64,000 nucleotides of DNA from Urophycis tenuis (lineage: Eukaryota > Chordata > Actinopteri > Gadiformes > Phycidae): positions 222,937 through 286,936 of the forward strand of contig JAXIVH010000122.1 of NCBI GenBank assembly GCA_036785325.1. Direction: 5' to 3'. Position 1 is the stretch's first letter; each line of letters opens with the position of its first letter. The notes under the pieces were generated by a model. That model saw nothing but the letters and a program-made list of their open reading frames with translations, did no database searches and was not told the DNA's origin. This document shows positions 12,541 to 22,052 of this stretch, one piece after another. Position numbers and translations under genes: made by a program.

Positions 12541-15500
12541 CTAGGACCGACATCCTGACGGTCCAGGTTGCTCCGGGTGATCCCGGTAAAAGTCATCAAT
12601 GAGGGTATGGTCCACTATGTGTCTGGACGGAACCCACAGTCTCTCCTCCGGACCATAACCCTCCCAGTCTACCAGGAACTGTCTTCCCCGGCCCCGGTTG
12701 CGTACCGCCAATAGCTTCTTGACCTTGTAAACCGGGCCGCCGTCCACTATTTCAGGGGGTGGAGGTGGAGTGGTTGCCGGGACCAGGGGGCTGTCTTTCA
12801 CCGGCTTGATCTGGCTGACATGAAAGGTGGGGTGGGTGCGCAGGGATCGGGGCAATCGAAGACGCACGGCAGCAGGACTGATGATCTGTGAGATGGGAAA
12901 GGGGCCCACGAACCGCGGTGCCAGCTTCTTAGATGGGACTCTAAGGTTCAGGTCTTTGGCAGAGAGCCACACTCTCTGGCCGGGCTGGTAGTCCGGCGCG
13001 GGTCGCCTCTTGCGGTCGGCCGCTCTTTTCACCCGATCCCCCTGTCGGATGAGCACCTGTCTTGCGGCTGCCCAGATGCGGCGGCAGCGGCGGAATAAGG
13101 CGTGGGCGGAGGGGACTGACACTTCTGGCTCGTGGTCTGCAAAGAGAGGGGGATCGTAGCCAAACACACATTTAAACGGCGTGAATCCTGTGGCAGATGT
13201 GGGGAGTGTATTATGCGCATACTCCACCCAGACCAGGTGTTTGCTCCATGTGGCGGGGTTCTGTGACACAAGGCACCGGAGGCCGGTTTCCAGCTGCTGG
13301 TTGAGCCGCTCGGTCTGGCCATTGGCCTCCGGATGATATCCTGACGTCAGGCTGGCTTTGGCTCCAATGAGCTTACAGAACTCCTTCCAGAATCTGGAAA
13401 TGAACTGGGGCCCCCGGTCCGAAACAATGTCTCTTGGAAAACCATGAATCTTGAATACCTGATTGAGCATGATTTCTGCTGTTTCTCCAGCTGATGGAAG
13501 TTTCGGCAAAGCAATAAATCTTACCATCTTGGAAAATCGATCCACCACGGTCAGGACTGTGGTGTTGCCTTGAGAGACCGGGAGCCCTGTGACGAAATCC
13601 AGGGAGATGTCTGACCAAGGCCGGGAGGGAATGGGAAGCGGTTGAAGCAGGCCCATGCGTGAACCAGTGGATGATTTATTGCGGGCGCAGACCGAGCAAG
13701 CTTCGACGTACTCCCGAACCTCCGGCTCCATAGAGGGCCACCAGAACCTCCGGGAGATGGCGAACATGGTCCGCCTGACTCCCGGATGACAGAATAGCGG
13801 CGAGGAGTGAGCCCAATGGATCACCTGTGGGCGCAGATCAGCCGGAACAAACAGCTTGTTTTCAGGGCACCCACTAGGTGACGGAGCTACACCGTTGGCC
13901 AGCTTAACCGCCTTTTCTATTTGCCAAGTTACCGCTCCAACCACACAGGACAGTGGAAGGATGGGTTCAGGCTCCTTGGCTACAGGCTCAGGGTCAAAGA
14001 GTCGTGACAGGATGTCCGGCTTGACGTTCCGGGACCCCGGCCTGTACGAGAGAGAAAAAGAGAACCGATTAAAAAACAGCGCCCACCTGGCCTGGCGAGA
14101 ATTAAGTCTCTTAGCTTGACGTATGTACTCCAAATTCTTGTGATCCGTCCACACCAGGAATGGCTGGCTGGCCCCCTCTAACCAATGACGCCACTCTTCT
14201 AGAGCCACCTTGACGGCGAGCAGTTCTCTGTTTCCGACGTCATAGTTTCGTTCAGCCTGGGACAGCCGCCGAGACAAATAAGCACATGGATGCATCTTTC
14301 CGTCCTGCTGCGATCTCTGGGAGAGGACGGCCCCGATCCCCTCGTTGGAGGCGTCCACCTCCACCACGAACTGCCGCTGCGGGTCCGGCATGGTGAGGAT
14401 CGGAGCGGTGGTGAAGCGGCGTTTGAGTTCGCGGAAAGCCGCCTCCGCCTCCGGAGACCAAAAGAAACGAACCTTTGGAGATGTCAGTGTGTGCAGTGGA
14501 GCAGCTATTGCGCTGAAGCCCCTGATGAACCGCCTATAGAAGTTAGCAAATCCGAGGAACTGCTGAACTTTCTTGCGGTTATCGGGTGTGGGCCATTCTG
14601 CGACAGCTCTTATCTTTGCCGGGTCCATCTGCACTCTCCCAGGGGCTACAATGAAGCCCAGGAAGGAGATGGTGTGGGCATGAAATTCACTCTTTTCGGC
14701 TTTGACGTAAAGCTTATGCGCTAAAAGCCTTTGGAGAACCTGGGTCACGTGTGTCTGGTGTGATTGTAAATCTGAGGAGTAAATCAAAATGTCATCCAAA
14801 TAGACGTAAACGAACCGGTCTAGAAAGTCCCGAAGGATGTCGTTGATCATGGCCTGGAATACAGCAGGTGCGTTTGTGAGTCCGAAGGGCATGACCAAAT
14901 ACTCGTAGTGTCCGCAGGGGGTATTAAACCCTGTCTTCCATTCATCTCCCTCCTTTATTCGGACTAAATGGTAGGCATTACGTAAGTCTAGTTTCGTGAA
15001 TATCTTGGCCTGCTGTAACTGATCGAAAACAGAGGACATCAGGGGTAGAGGGTAGCGGTTTTTAATAGTAATGTCATTCAAGGGGCTGTAGTCTATGCAC
15101 GGCCTTAATGACCCATCTTTCTTTCCCACAAAAAAGAAACCGGACCCTGCAGGAGACGAGGAGGGACGGATAAGCCCCGCCTTCAGTGATGTGCCTATGT
15201 AGTCTCTCATGGCCTCTTTTTCCGGTCCTGAGACCGAATACAGGCGTCCCTTGGGAATGGTGAAACCGGGAATGAGATCAATGGCGCAGTCATAGGGTCG
15301 GTGTGGAGGTAGTGACAACGCTTTGGATTTGCTGAACACTTCCTTTAGGTGACGGTAGCATGAGGGGACGGAGCTTAAGTCAGGATATTCTGGGTCTGCG
15401 GGAGAACCAGCAGAGACAATGTTAAGCATGGTTACTTCTCTCTCCTGTGCCGGAGAGTCCATACAATGGCTCGCACAGTCTTTTCCCCAGCCCAGTATTT

Positions 15501-16854
15501 TCCCCGTTCTCCAATCAATGTGGGGATTGTGGCAAAGCAGCCATGGAAGTCCCAAGATTAAAGCATGTGATGGAGAATTAAACAAGAAAAAGTTCATGGT
15601 TTCCTGATGGTCGCGAATGTGAAGTTCTACCGGTTCTGTGACATGAGTTACAGTAAATAAGTTATTCTCGTTGAGACCCTTGGCCGTGATAGTTTTCTCT
15701 AACATTTCGGTTTTCAGTCCGAGCTTCTTGGCCAGCCGCCAGTCCATAAAGCTCTCATCAGCCCCAGAGTCTATGAGCACCCCAATGTCTGTGGTGACCG
15801 CGTGGTGTGTTACCTTAATGTTCGTGAGGATCCGGGGAGCGGGACGTGAGGTCTTGAGGTTACTCACCCTGGTAGGTCGTTTGGCTGGACAAACCGCAAC
15901 GAGGTGTCCCGTCTCCCCACAGTAAAAGCAGCGACCTTCCTGCTGTCGTCGCTCTCGCTCCACCCGTGACAGTCGTGCGTGTCCCAGCTGCATAGCCTCC
16001 TCCCCCCCGTGCATGGGGCAATGAGGGCGCGGTCCCGATGGTGACTGGAGAGGAGATGAGCTTTCCGGAGCTGCAATGGAGGGAAAGCTCCTCATGCTCG
16101 CCGATCTGCTCCGTGCTGGCGGGTGAAGCTCACGTAGCCTGTTGTCGGTTCTGATGGCCAGCGCGATGAGGGAATCCAGATCAGAGGGCAGATCTAGGGG
16201 AACCAAAAGCTCTCGGATGGGAGCCGCTAATCCTTTCAAAAATACATCATACAATGCGGTGGAGTTCCAGCCACTCTCTGCCGCCAAGGTGCGAAAAAGG
16301 ATGGCATAGTCACATACAGTCTCCGTGCCCTGCTTAACCGCCGTCAGCCTCTGGGCCTTTTCACGGTCAGATGTGACCGGGTCAAAAGTTCCCTGGAGGG
16401 CTGCCCGAAAACCCGCCAGTGAGCTGCAGAGAGAAGAATCACGAGCCCACTCGGCTGTGGCCCAAGCTCTAGCTCTCCCCGTCAGGTGGGAGATCATGAA
16501 GGCAATCTTCGATCTGTCTGTGGGAAAGGCATGTGGAGTATGTTCATAATGGATTGAGCAGTCAATCAAAAACGGTTTGCACTGACCCGGTTCTCCTGAA
16601 AACCGTTCTGGGGATGCCAGTCTAGCTACCGGTCCGAAGCCGGGTGCTGCCGGGGCTGGAGTGGGGGCTGCAGGGGGTTGCGGAGCGGTGGCTGGACCTG
16701 ATGATTTGGACAGATAATCCACGAGATTCTGCACCCTGCCCGACAGGTCGTTGAGATGTGCTGCCATGGCCGTCTGGAACTCTTCCTGACGTGAAAGGCG
16801 CGACTCCTGGTCCAGCTGGAGCGCTGCCTCTGCCGGTGTCTCTGCTGAGTCCAT
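12541..16854 (-). CDS. Gypsy gag-pol polyprotein, intact 1,437 aa
   Basis: A single uninterrupted ORF. In order: gag with an Ala/Pro-rich linker (about residues 50-75) and capsid-like region; CCHC zinc knuckle CFYCGETGHLVAVC (about 308); aspartic protease LIDSGADES (about 360); reverse transcriptase (about 530-720) with the catalytic YLDD (about 685); RNase H starting VVEVDAS (about 826); integrase with an HHCC domain (about 1,020-1,065) and a DDE core with SDRGPQF and a GQTERLNQ segment; chromodomain (about 1,375-1,420) with LVDWEGYGPEERLW. It copies the element's RNA and integrates it, the chromodomain probably guiding target choice. Gag and pol are fused with no frameshift or stop, unlike many gypsy elements. 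The ATG lies only 16 nt after the 5' LTR. Confidence 0.97.
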   Translation of the reverse strand: MDSAETPAEAALQLDQESRLSRQEEFQTAMAAHLNDLSGRVQNLVDYLSKSSGPATAPQPPAAPTPAPAAPGFGPVARLASPERFSGEPGQCKPFLIDCSIHYEHTPHAFPTDRSKIAFMISHLTGRARAWATAEWARDSSLCSSLAGFRAALQGTFDPVTSDREKAQRLTAVKQGTETVCDYAILFRTLAAESGWNSTALYDVFLKGLAAPIRELLVPLDLPSDLDSLIALAIRTDNRLRELHPPARSRSASMRSFPSIAAPESSSPLQSPSGPRPHCPMHGGEEAMQLGHARLSRVERERRQQEGRCFYCGETGHLVAVCPAKRPTRVSNLKTSRPAPRILTNIKVTHHAVTTDIGVLIDSGADESFMDWRLAKKLGLKTEMLEKTITAKGLNENNLFTVTHVTEPVELHIRDHQETMNFFLFNSPSHALILGLPWLLCHNPHIDWRTGKILGWGKDCASHCMDSPAQEREVTMLNIVSAGSPADPEYPDLSSVPSCYRHLKEVFSKSKALSLPPHRPYDCAIDLIPGFTIPKGRLYSVSGPEKEAMRDYIGTSLKAGLIRPSSSPAGSGFFFVGKKDGSLRPCIDYSPLNDITIKNRYPLPLMSSVFDQLQQAKIFTKLDLRNAYHLVRIKEGDEWKTGFNTPCGHYEYLVMPFGLTNAPAVFQAMINDILRDFLDRFVYVYLDDILIYSSDLQSHQTHVTQVLQRLLAHKLYVKAEKSEFHAHTISFLGFIVAPGRVQMDPAKIRAVAEWPTPDNRKKVQQFLGFANFYRRFIRGFSAIAAPLHTLTSPKVRFFWSPEAEAAFRELKRRFTTAPILTMPDPQRQFVVEVDASNEGIGAVLSQRSQQDGKMHPCAYLSRRLSQAERNYDVGNRELLAVKVALEEWRHWLEGASQPFLVWTDHKNLEYIRQAKRLNSRQARWALFFNRFSFSLSYRPGSRNVKPDILSRLFDPEPVAKEPEPILPLSCVVGAVTWQIEKAVKLANGVAPSPSGCPENKLFVPADLRPQVIHWAHSSPLFCHPGVRRTMFAISRRFWWPSMEPEVREYVEACSVCARNKSSTGSRMGLLQPLPIPSRPWSDISLDFVTGLPVSQGNTTVLTVVDRFSKMVRFIALPKLPSAGETAEIMLNQVFKIHGFPRDIVSDRGPQFISRFWKEFCKLIGAKASLTSGYHPEANGQTERLNQQLETGLRCLVSQNPATWSKHLVWVEYAHNTLPTSATGFTPFKCVFGYDPPLFADHEPEVSVPSAHALFRRCRRIWAAARQVLIRQGDRVKRAADRKRRPAPDYQPGQRVWLSAKDLNLRVPSKKLAPRFVGPFPISQIISPAAVRLRLPRSLRTHPTFHVSQIKPVKDSPLVPATTPPPPPEIVDGGPVYKVKKLLAVRNRGRGRQFLVDWEGYGPEERLWVPSRHIVDHTLIDDFYRDHPEQPGPSGCRS

Positions 16855-16870
16855 ACTGGCCAGTGTGTAC

Positions 16871-17352
16871 TGTCAGGCCTGGACTAAGAGGAGGACTCAG
16901 ATGCACAAGTACGGCAGTAAAGGTGAATTTATTCAAAATAACAGAGGCTCTTGAACCGAGGGACAAGATAAAAATGCAATAACAAAAAACGACTCTCAAA
17001 AACAGTCACTCTAAAACTCAGAATCTTCTCTTAAAAATACAACTCAAAATCACTCCTTCGAGGAACTCTAGGCCGCAAAGGCAAACTGTGGCATGAAGAA
17101 AACGGCACGGGTGGAACAGACACTGAAGACGAAACACACTGGCACAAGACAAGGGAAACGCAGACTACTTGAACACATGGAGGGAAGGGAGCACCAGGTG
17201 AACACAATCTGTGATTAGGGGAGACAATCAGACAGGCGACACACAAGGAAGGGCAAGTGACCTGAAACGAGAGGAGAGTTACTTATCAAAATAAAACAGG
17301 AAATGACGAGACAAAACACCAAAATAAAACATGACCTCACCGCTGTGTGACA
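16871..17352 (-). repeat. Gypsy 5' LTR
   Basis: 482 bp, identical as read to the other LTR. It holds the promoter for the minus-strand gag-pol ORF. Only 16 nt separate its inner end from the ATG, leaving little room for an ordinary tRNA primer-binding site. A possible site starting TGG overlaps the start codon. Confidence 0.95.
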
Positions 17353-17950
17353 CCGGCGGTGTGGGCGGGACCGGTGACCTCCCTCTCCCGCTCGGTGTCT
17401 GGTTCGGCCAGTTTGCTGGGCCTTGGCGGGGGTGGGTCCTTGCATCCCGCACGGGTAGACATCGCAATATCCTGGTTCGGGGCCGTCCCCATAGGGTCCC
17501 CTTTTGGTGGCATCGGCGTAGGTTGGGTGCGATGGGGGTGGCAGGTACGGGGGTGGTGGAGCTGTGGGGCTAGAGGGGTCAAGGGAGGGGTAGATGGAGG
17601 GACATGGCGGTACGGCGACCGGGGCAGGACACGGGGGCACGGCGGCCGGTATTGTACATGGCGGCACGGGGGCCGGGACAGGGCATGGCGGCACGGCGGC
17701 CGGTATTGTACATGGCGGCACGGCGGCTGGGATGGGGGACGGGTTTTCAGGGGCAACACAGGGGGGCGCGGCGGCACCACCACTTCCTGTTTTTTTGCGG
17801 GCGCCCGAACACCTGGGGTCCTTGTCCTGGAGCGCCCTGAGGTAGGCCAGGCGCACTAGGTGTTGGCGACTGCATCTGCGTTCGGCCTTGTCTTGCCATT
17901 GACACACTGCCTTTGGGCGAACCCAGAGTTACCACCGCCGCTGGCCATTT
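17353..17950 (-). pseudogene. Endogenous retrovirus gag remnant
   Basis: An open stretch of about 190 codons begins with a basic, Cys-containing segment (WQDKAERRCSRQHLVRLAYL), followed by a proline-rich tract with repeated PAAVPPC units (17,600-17,760) and a PPPYLPPPSHP motif resembling retroviral late domains. It is cut at 17,352 by the gypsy insertion and resumes left of 12,042 for a short gag-like stretch before the integrase remnant. The repeat-rich coding is GC-rich compared with its surroundings. Assignment rests on position and composition; specific similarity was not tested. Confidence 0.5.
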
Positions 17951-18119
17951 TAAACTGTTACTCTAAGGGGCGGAGTCCAACTCCCCCGTTGACGTGCTGC
18001 GAGTCTAACTCTTAGAGGGCTGTAGGTAACTATTACCGTATAACCTGGGCGAAGTCTAACTTCCCCATTTATTACCTTTTATTTATTCCTGTTTTAATGT
18101 ATCCGATACATTGACTATA

Positions 18120-19255
18120 CCTTGTCAGTCCAACTGACTTTTTTTTAATTTTTTTTAAAGGATATCCCGTCAGTCCAACTGACTTTTTTTAAATGATATC
18201 CCGTCAGTCCAACTGACTTTTTTTAAATGATATACCGTCAGTCCAACTGACTTTTTTTTAAATGATATCCCGTCAGTCCAACTGACTTTAAAAAAAAAAA
18301 AGATATACCGTCAGTCCAACTGACTTTTTTAAAATGATATCACGTCAGTCCAACTGACTTTTTTAAATGATATACCGTCAGTCCAACTGACTTTTTTAAA
18401 ATGATATCACGTCAGTCCAACTGACTTTTTTAAATGATATACCGTCAGTCCAACTGACTTTTTTTTAAATGATATCCCGTCAGTCCAACTGACTTTTTTT
18501 TAAATGATATCCCGTCAGTCCAACTGACTTTTTTAAAATGATATACCGTCAGTCCAACTGACTTTTTTTAAATGATATCCCGTCAGTCCAACTGACTTTT
18601 TTTAAATGATATCCCGTCAGTCCAACTGACTTTTTTTAAAAATGATATCCCGTCAGTCCAACTGACTTTTTTAAAATGATATCACGTCAGTCCAACTGAC
18701 TTTTTTAAATGATATACCGTCAGTCCAACTGACTTTTTTAAAATGATATCACGTCAGTCCAACTGACTTTTTTAAATGATATACCGTCAGTCCAACTGAC
18801 TTTTTTTAAATGATATCACGTCAGTCCAACTGACTTTTTTAAATGATATACCGTCAGTCCAACTGACTTTTTTTAAATGATATCACGTCAGTCCAACTGA
18901 CTTTTTTAATGATATACTGTCAGTCCAACTGACTTTTTTAAATGATATCACGTCAGTCCAACTGACTTTTTTAAATGATATACCGTCAGTCCAACTGACT
19001 TTTTTTTAAATGATATCCCGTCAGCCCAACTGACTTTTTTTTTTAATGATATCCCGTCAGTCCAACTGACCTTTTTAAATGATATCCCGTCAGTCCAACT
19101 GACTTAAAAAAAAAAAAAGATATACCGTCAGTCCAACTGACTTTTTTTAAAAATGATATCACGTCAGTCCAACTGACTTTTTTAAATGATATACCATCAG
19201 TCCATCTGACTTTTATTTAAAATGATATCACGTCAGTCCAACTGAAAACTGTTTT
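18120..19255. repeat. Minisatellite of ~33-bp units carrying a GTCAGT-CCA-ACTGAC palindrome
   Basis: About 34 head-to-tail units: GTCAGTCCAACTGAC, a T/A tract of variable length, then GATAT(C/A)(C/A)C. The 15-base core is nearly invariant, with rare changes such as CAGCCC near 19,024 and TCCATC near 19,201. The T tract varies from 5 to about 9, and near 18,287 and 19,105 becomes an A tract. Each core can form a 6-bp hairpin with a 3-nt loop. Degenerate AGTC(C/T)AACT motifs at 17,965-18,080 suggest the array grew out of the retroviral leader next to gag. Confidence 0.95.
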
Positions 19256-19300
19256 CCAGTCCAGTTTTCAGTCCAACTTGAAACTGTTTTCCTTAACTGA

Positions 19301-19521
19301 GACGCATTAGGCCGTTGCAGTGCGTTTGGCCCTTGTCGGCCACCGTAGATTGCTGAGTATACATGCCGTTAAAAGTCCGACTATGAAAGAATTATCCAGG
19401 TGTTGTTATCCGATTTTGAGATGTCCGAAGTAGGTCGGATTAAGGGGTTTACATGCACTTTAAAAGTCCGAACAATGTCTTATACGATTAGAAATTCGAA
19501 TTTCTTGCTGCATGTAAACGT
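19301..19521 (-). repeat. Right arm of the large palindromic element
   Basis: Reverse complement of the outer and inner blocks of 8,443-8,667, ending CTGCATGTAAACG. It contains the GACGCATTAGGCCGTTGCAG block that pairs with 8,648-8,667. The middle part differs, resembling the left half of the compact element at 21,022, so the arms are not perfect mirror images. Confidence 0.7.
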
Positions 19522-20140
19522 TATTTCCACTACTAAAGAAACTCAAGAAAAAAAAAGAAACAAAAACTAGAAAGGCAGACGTGTTTCTGTAACACATTAG
19601 ATTTGCCCAGAGCGTGTGTTCTCCGCAGCTGGACTAAAAGACTACGGTCATTCCTGCAGTCTAAAATCATTCATGCTTGAAGCAACATGAAATTAACAGT
19701 TTTGAAGATGATTTGTTTCTAAAATTTAAAATGTTCTGAACAGTTTCCGATCATAGGCTAAAGACGTGTCTAGTTCAGTCATGCAGGCTGCGTTCAGTAA
19801 AAGATAAATAAATAAAGCGATCTGTTTTCGGCACATGTAGGCATATCTGCCTATAAGCCTATTTGAAATAATTTGATGTTGATGGCGCAGTTGTTGAATT
19901 AAACAAATTGATTTCATACAAATCATAAAAAAACTCTCTGTGTCATTGTGTGTGCGTGTCTACGATGTTTGTGTGTGTGTGTTTGCGTGCGTCCGTGCGG
20001 TACGTTCTTGATTGACCGATTTTCGAATACGAATTCTTATCAGCGAATACTGAATAGTATTTTTGCCAGAAATGCACATCCCTAGTGTTGAGTGGACGCG
20101 ATTTAATGTGGTTGAAAATTTTTCTGTGTTTTATTTTTTC
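19522..20140. other. Unassigned sequence near the right end of the composite insertion
   Basis: AT-rich with a short GT-rich patch (19,966-19,985). No gene is recognisable. Probably the right part of the original hAT body. Confidence 0.4.
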
Positions 20141-20614
20141 CAAATTTATTTGATTTATGGAAATAATTCCGCGACCCACCCCTCGGCGTCCCGCGACCCC
20201 CACTTTGGGAACCCGTGCACTAGGAAACAGCGCAGCATTCTTATTTTACATCCACGATGGTGACGCCACGTTTCCCGTCGTGACAGGAGGCACAAGCTGC
20301 TAGGCCCGTGGGACAAACGGCAGTGCTCCAGGAAAGTGTAGCGCTCGACGGAGCAATCCAAAACACCAAATGACACTGTCAAAAGACAAACGGACGTTTG
20401 CACGCATATCTTCACTCTGATATTACGTTTGCGCATTACTTCCAGCTGTTATCGCACTTAGTTATTTCATCTGATCGGCTGATTAAATCTGTTGTCAAAA
20501 TCAATTCCTGCCCCTCAATTGCTAGATTTATATTTATTTCTGAAATTTCAATGGGTTAGTTTATTCCTTAGTTTTCTGATTTTTGAGAGCCAGAGAGATA
20601 TAAAGTATACAGCT

Positions 20615-21511
20615 CAGGGGCGTAGCCAGAAATTTTAATCGAGGTGCGTCTGTGAGATTGTGGGTGGCCTCAACCCAGTGAAAATTAAGGGCGCAAACAG
20701 GACACGTGTGATGCAAATGACGTGGAGGCTCAGCTGGAAATGTAAACACCACTTACTGTGTAGCCTATAGCCTTTTTCAGCTCTCAAAAGTAACGTGATC
20801 GCGTATTGACAATCAAAAACCGCACGTTAAAGTATGCAGAAGTAATTAAAGCTACAGCGCTGTAAATAGATCTAGTTCATGCTCTAATCAATGTGATGCT
20901 GTGTCGGTGTTGTGGTCAACAACTGCGTTTTTTTTTTTTTTTTACCCCCGGCTTCCCATGCAACTTAGTCTGTCAGAGCCTTTATTAGCCTTTATTAGAG
21001 TCTTTGGCTTTATGTAACATTCAGTACGTTTACATGCAGCAAGAAATTCGAATGTCTAATCGTATAAGACATGGTTCGGACTTTTTAAGTGCATGTAAAC
21101 ACCTTAATCCGACCTACTTCGGACATCTCAAAATCGGATAACAAAACCTGGATAATTCGTTCATAGTCTGACTTTTAACGGCATGTATACTCAGCAATCG
21201 GATCTGAATCGGATTTTGCATTCTGCGCATGCGCAGTGCCATTCTGCACATGCGCAGCGCCATATAGCGTCCAGAGTCAGCCCATGCTCCGGCTGTTAAT
21301 CCGATTCTCTGAACGGCATGTATACTCGGACAAGTGATCCGGTCTTACGCATGTCATTATCTGATCCGATCAGAAATTAAAATTTCTTGCTGCATGTAAA
21401 CGTACTGAGTGTGTCAATTGCAAACGGAATATTTTAGGTGTGCCATGGTCACGTTTGGGTGGCCCAGGCACACCCTGGCACACCCGTGGCACACCCGTGG
21501 CTACGCCACTG
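20615..21511. mobile_element. hAT-type element with nested palindromic MITE
   Basis: Ends CAGGGGCGTAGCCAGAAAT and, inverted, CAGTGGCGTAGCCACGG. Perfect 8-bp duplication ATACAGCT on both sides (20,607-20,614 and 21,512-21,519). A 386-bp palindromic element sits inside (21,022-21,407). The start of the tandem triplication (21,230) falls within it, so this insertion predates the tandem duplication. Confidence 0.85.
21022..21407. mobile_element. Compact palindromic MITE-like element
   Basis: Starts CAGTACGTTTACATGCAGC and ends with its reverse complement (GCTGCATGTAAACGTACTG), with further inverted blocks inside (TCGGAC, GGCATGTATACTC). Repeated GCGCATGCGCAG motifs lie at the centre. It has no coding capacity. 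Truncated right halves open repeat copies B (26,581-26,757) and C (31,929-32,105). Confidence 0.8.
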
Positions 21512-21551
21512 ATACAGCTGTAAGTCAGAGAGGGCCAACAGTCTGCAGCAT

Positions 21552-22052
21552 TTGCGATATGAAAATATTTGGGAATGGATCCATACGCAAGTATGTGATG
21601 TAAGGGGATGTACTTCTGCTTATGATGTGGAACTTGTTATACCACTGGTGTTGAATGAAGATGCAATTGCAAAATGTTGTGTGCCATTCAGCATGTTGCT
21701 TCCTGACACTGACACAACTGCCGCCGTCAGTTCAAGCACGGCTATGGCTGCGACTTTGAGTGTGGATACTTTTGACTTTCAAACGACCAGCAGTAGACAC
21801 ATACCCTCGCAACTTACTGAAATGTTGCTCTGCATTGAGAATGTAGAATTACCCAACTGCCTAAAATTGAACCTTGTAGACTTGTTTGTTTATGGCACTG
21901 GACAGGAGTCAGGTTGTAGTGCTTTGCTTACTTCCTGTTTGACAAACGTTGTGTGTCAAGCAAGGCATACACTGTCTTCGCTGAATACACATAGTTTTGA
22001 ATTTGGGTTTGTTGACTCTTGGTCCTCACTCTCTGCAACAGATTTAGTGTGA
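21552..22052 (+). CDS. Unidentified 166-aa ORF, tandem copy A
   Basis: Starts MRYENIWEWIHTQVCDVRG and ends FGFVDSWSSLSATDLV. I recognise no domain; composition is ordinary, with 7-8 Cys and no membrane segment. The same ORF is intact at 32,240-32,740 and frameshifted at 26,892-27,323. The preceding bases (about 21,525-21,600) weakly resemble 41,400-41,500 near C9orf85. It may be a decayed exon or a transposon fragment rather than a gene; no promoter or splice context supports expression. Confidence 0.25.
   Translation: MRYENIWEWIHTQVCDVRGCTSAYDVELVIPLVLNEDAIAKCCVPFSMLLPDTDTTAAVSSSTAMAATLSVDTFDFQTTSSRHIPSQLTEMLLCIENVELPNCLKLNLVDLFVYGTGQESGCSALLTSCLTNVVCQARHTLSSLNTHSFEFGFVDSWSSLSATDLV

Larger units (their letters stand above)
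12047..17352 (-). mobile_element. Complete Ty3/gypsy chromovirus-type LTR retrotransposon
   Basis: 5,306 bp comprising LTR, one gag-pol ORF and LTR, flanked by a 5-bp target duplication. The two 482-bp LTRs are identical as read, meaning no visible substitutions since insertion. It interrupts the endogenous retrovirus between its gag and integrase remnants, in the same orientation. With an uninterrupted 1,437-codon ORF, complete LTRs and a polypurine tract directly after the stop codon, it looks very young and possibly still mobile. The C-terminal chromodomain places it among chromoviruses. Confidence 0.95.
4988..20217. mobile_element. 15.2-kb composite hAT-type insertion upstream of gda
   Basis: The left end is CAGGGGTTCCCAAACTTTT at 4988; the right end, complemented, is CACGGGTTCCCAAAGTG at 20217. 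Both flanks carry the same 8 bases CACTAGGA (4980-4987 and 20218-20225). An 8-bp target duplication with CAGGG-type termini is the signature of hAT elements, and the subterminal CCGCGACCCC recalls non-autonomous hAT-Charlie families. No hAT transposase was recognised inside. Most of the length is later nested insertions: a SINE, a foldback element, an endogenous retrovirus, a gypsy element and a minisatellite. A related sequence at 39,815-39,985 has the same flank without the insert. Confidence 0.8.

Noticed and set aside
17337..17859. Proline/glycine-rich ORFs on both strands
   Set aside because: Alternate frames of the repetitive retroviral gag tract.
18120..19255. CRISPR-like regular repeats
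   Set aside because: The spacers are low-complexity T/A tracts, not unique sequences. The window is clearly a fish genome; this is a minisatellite.
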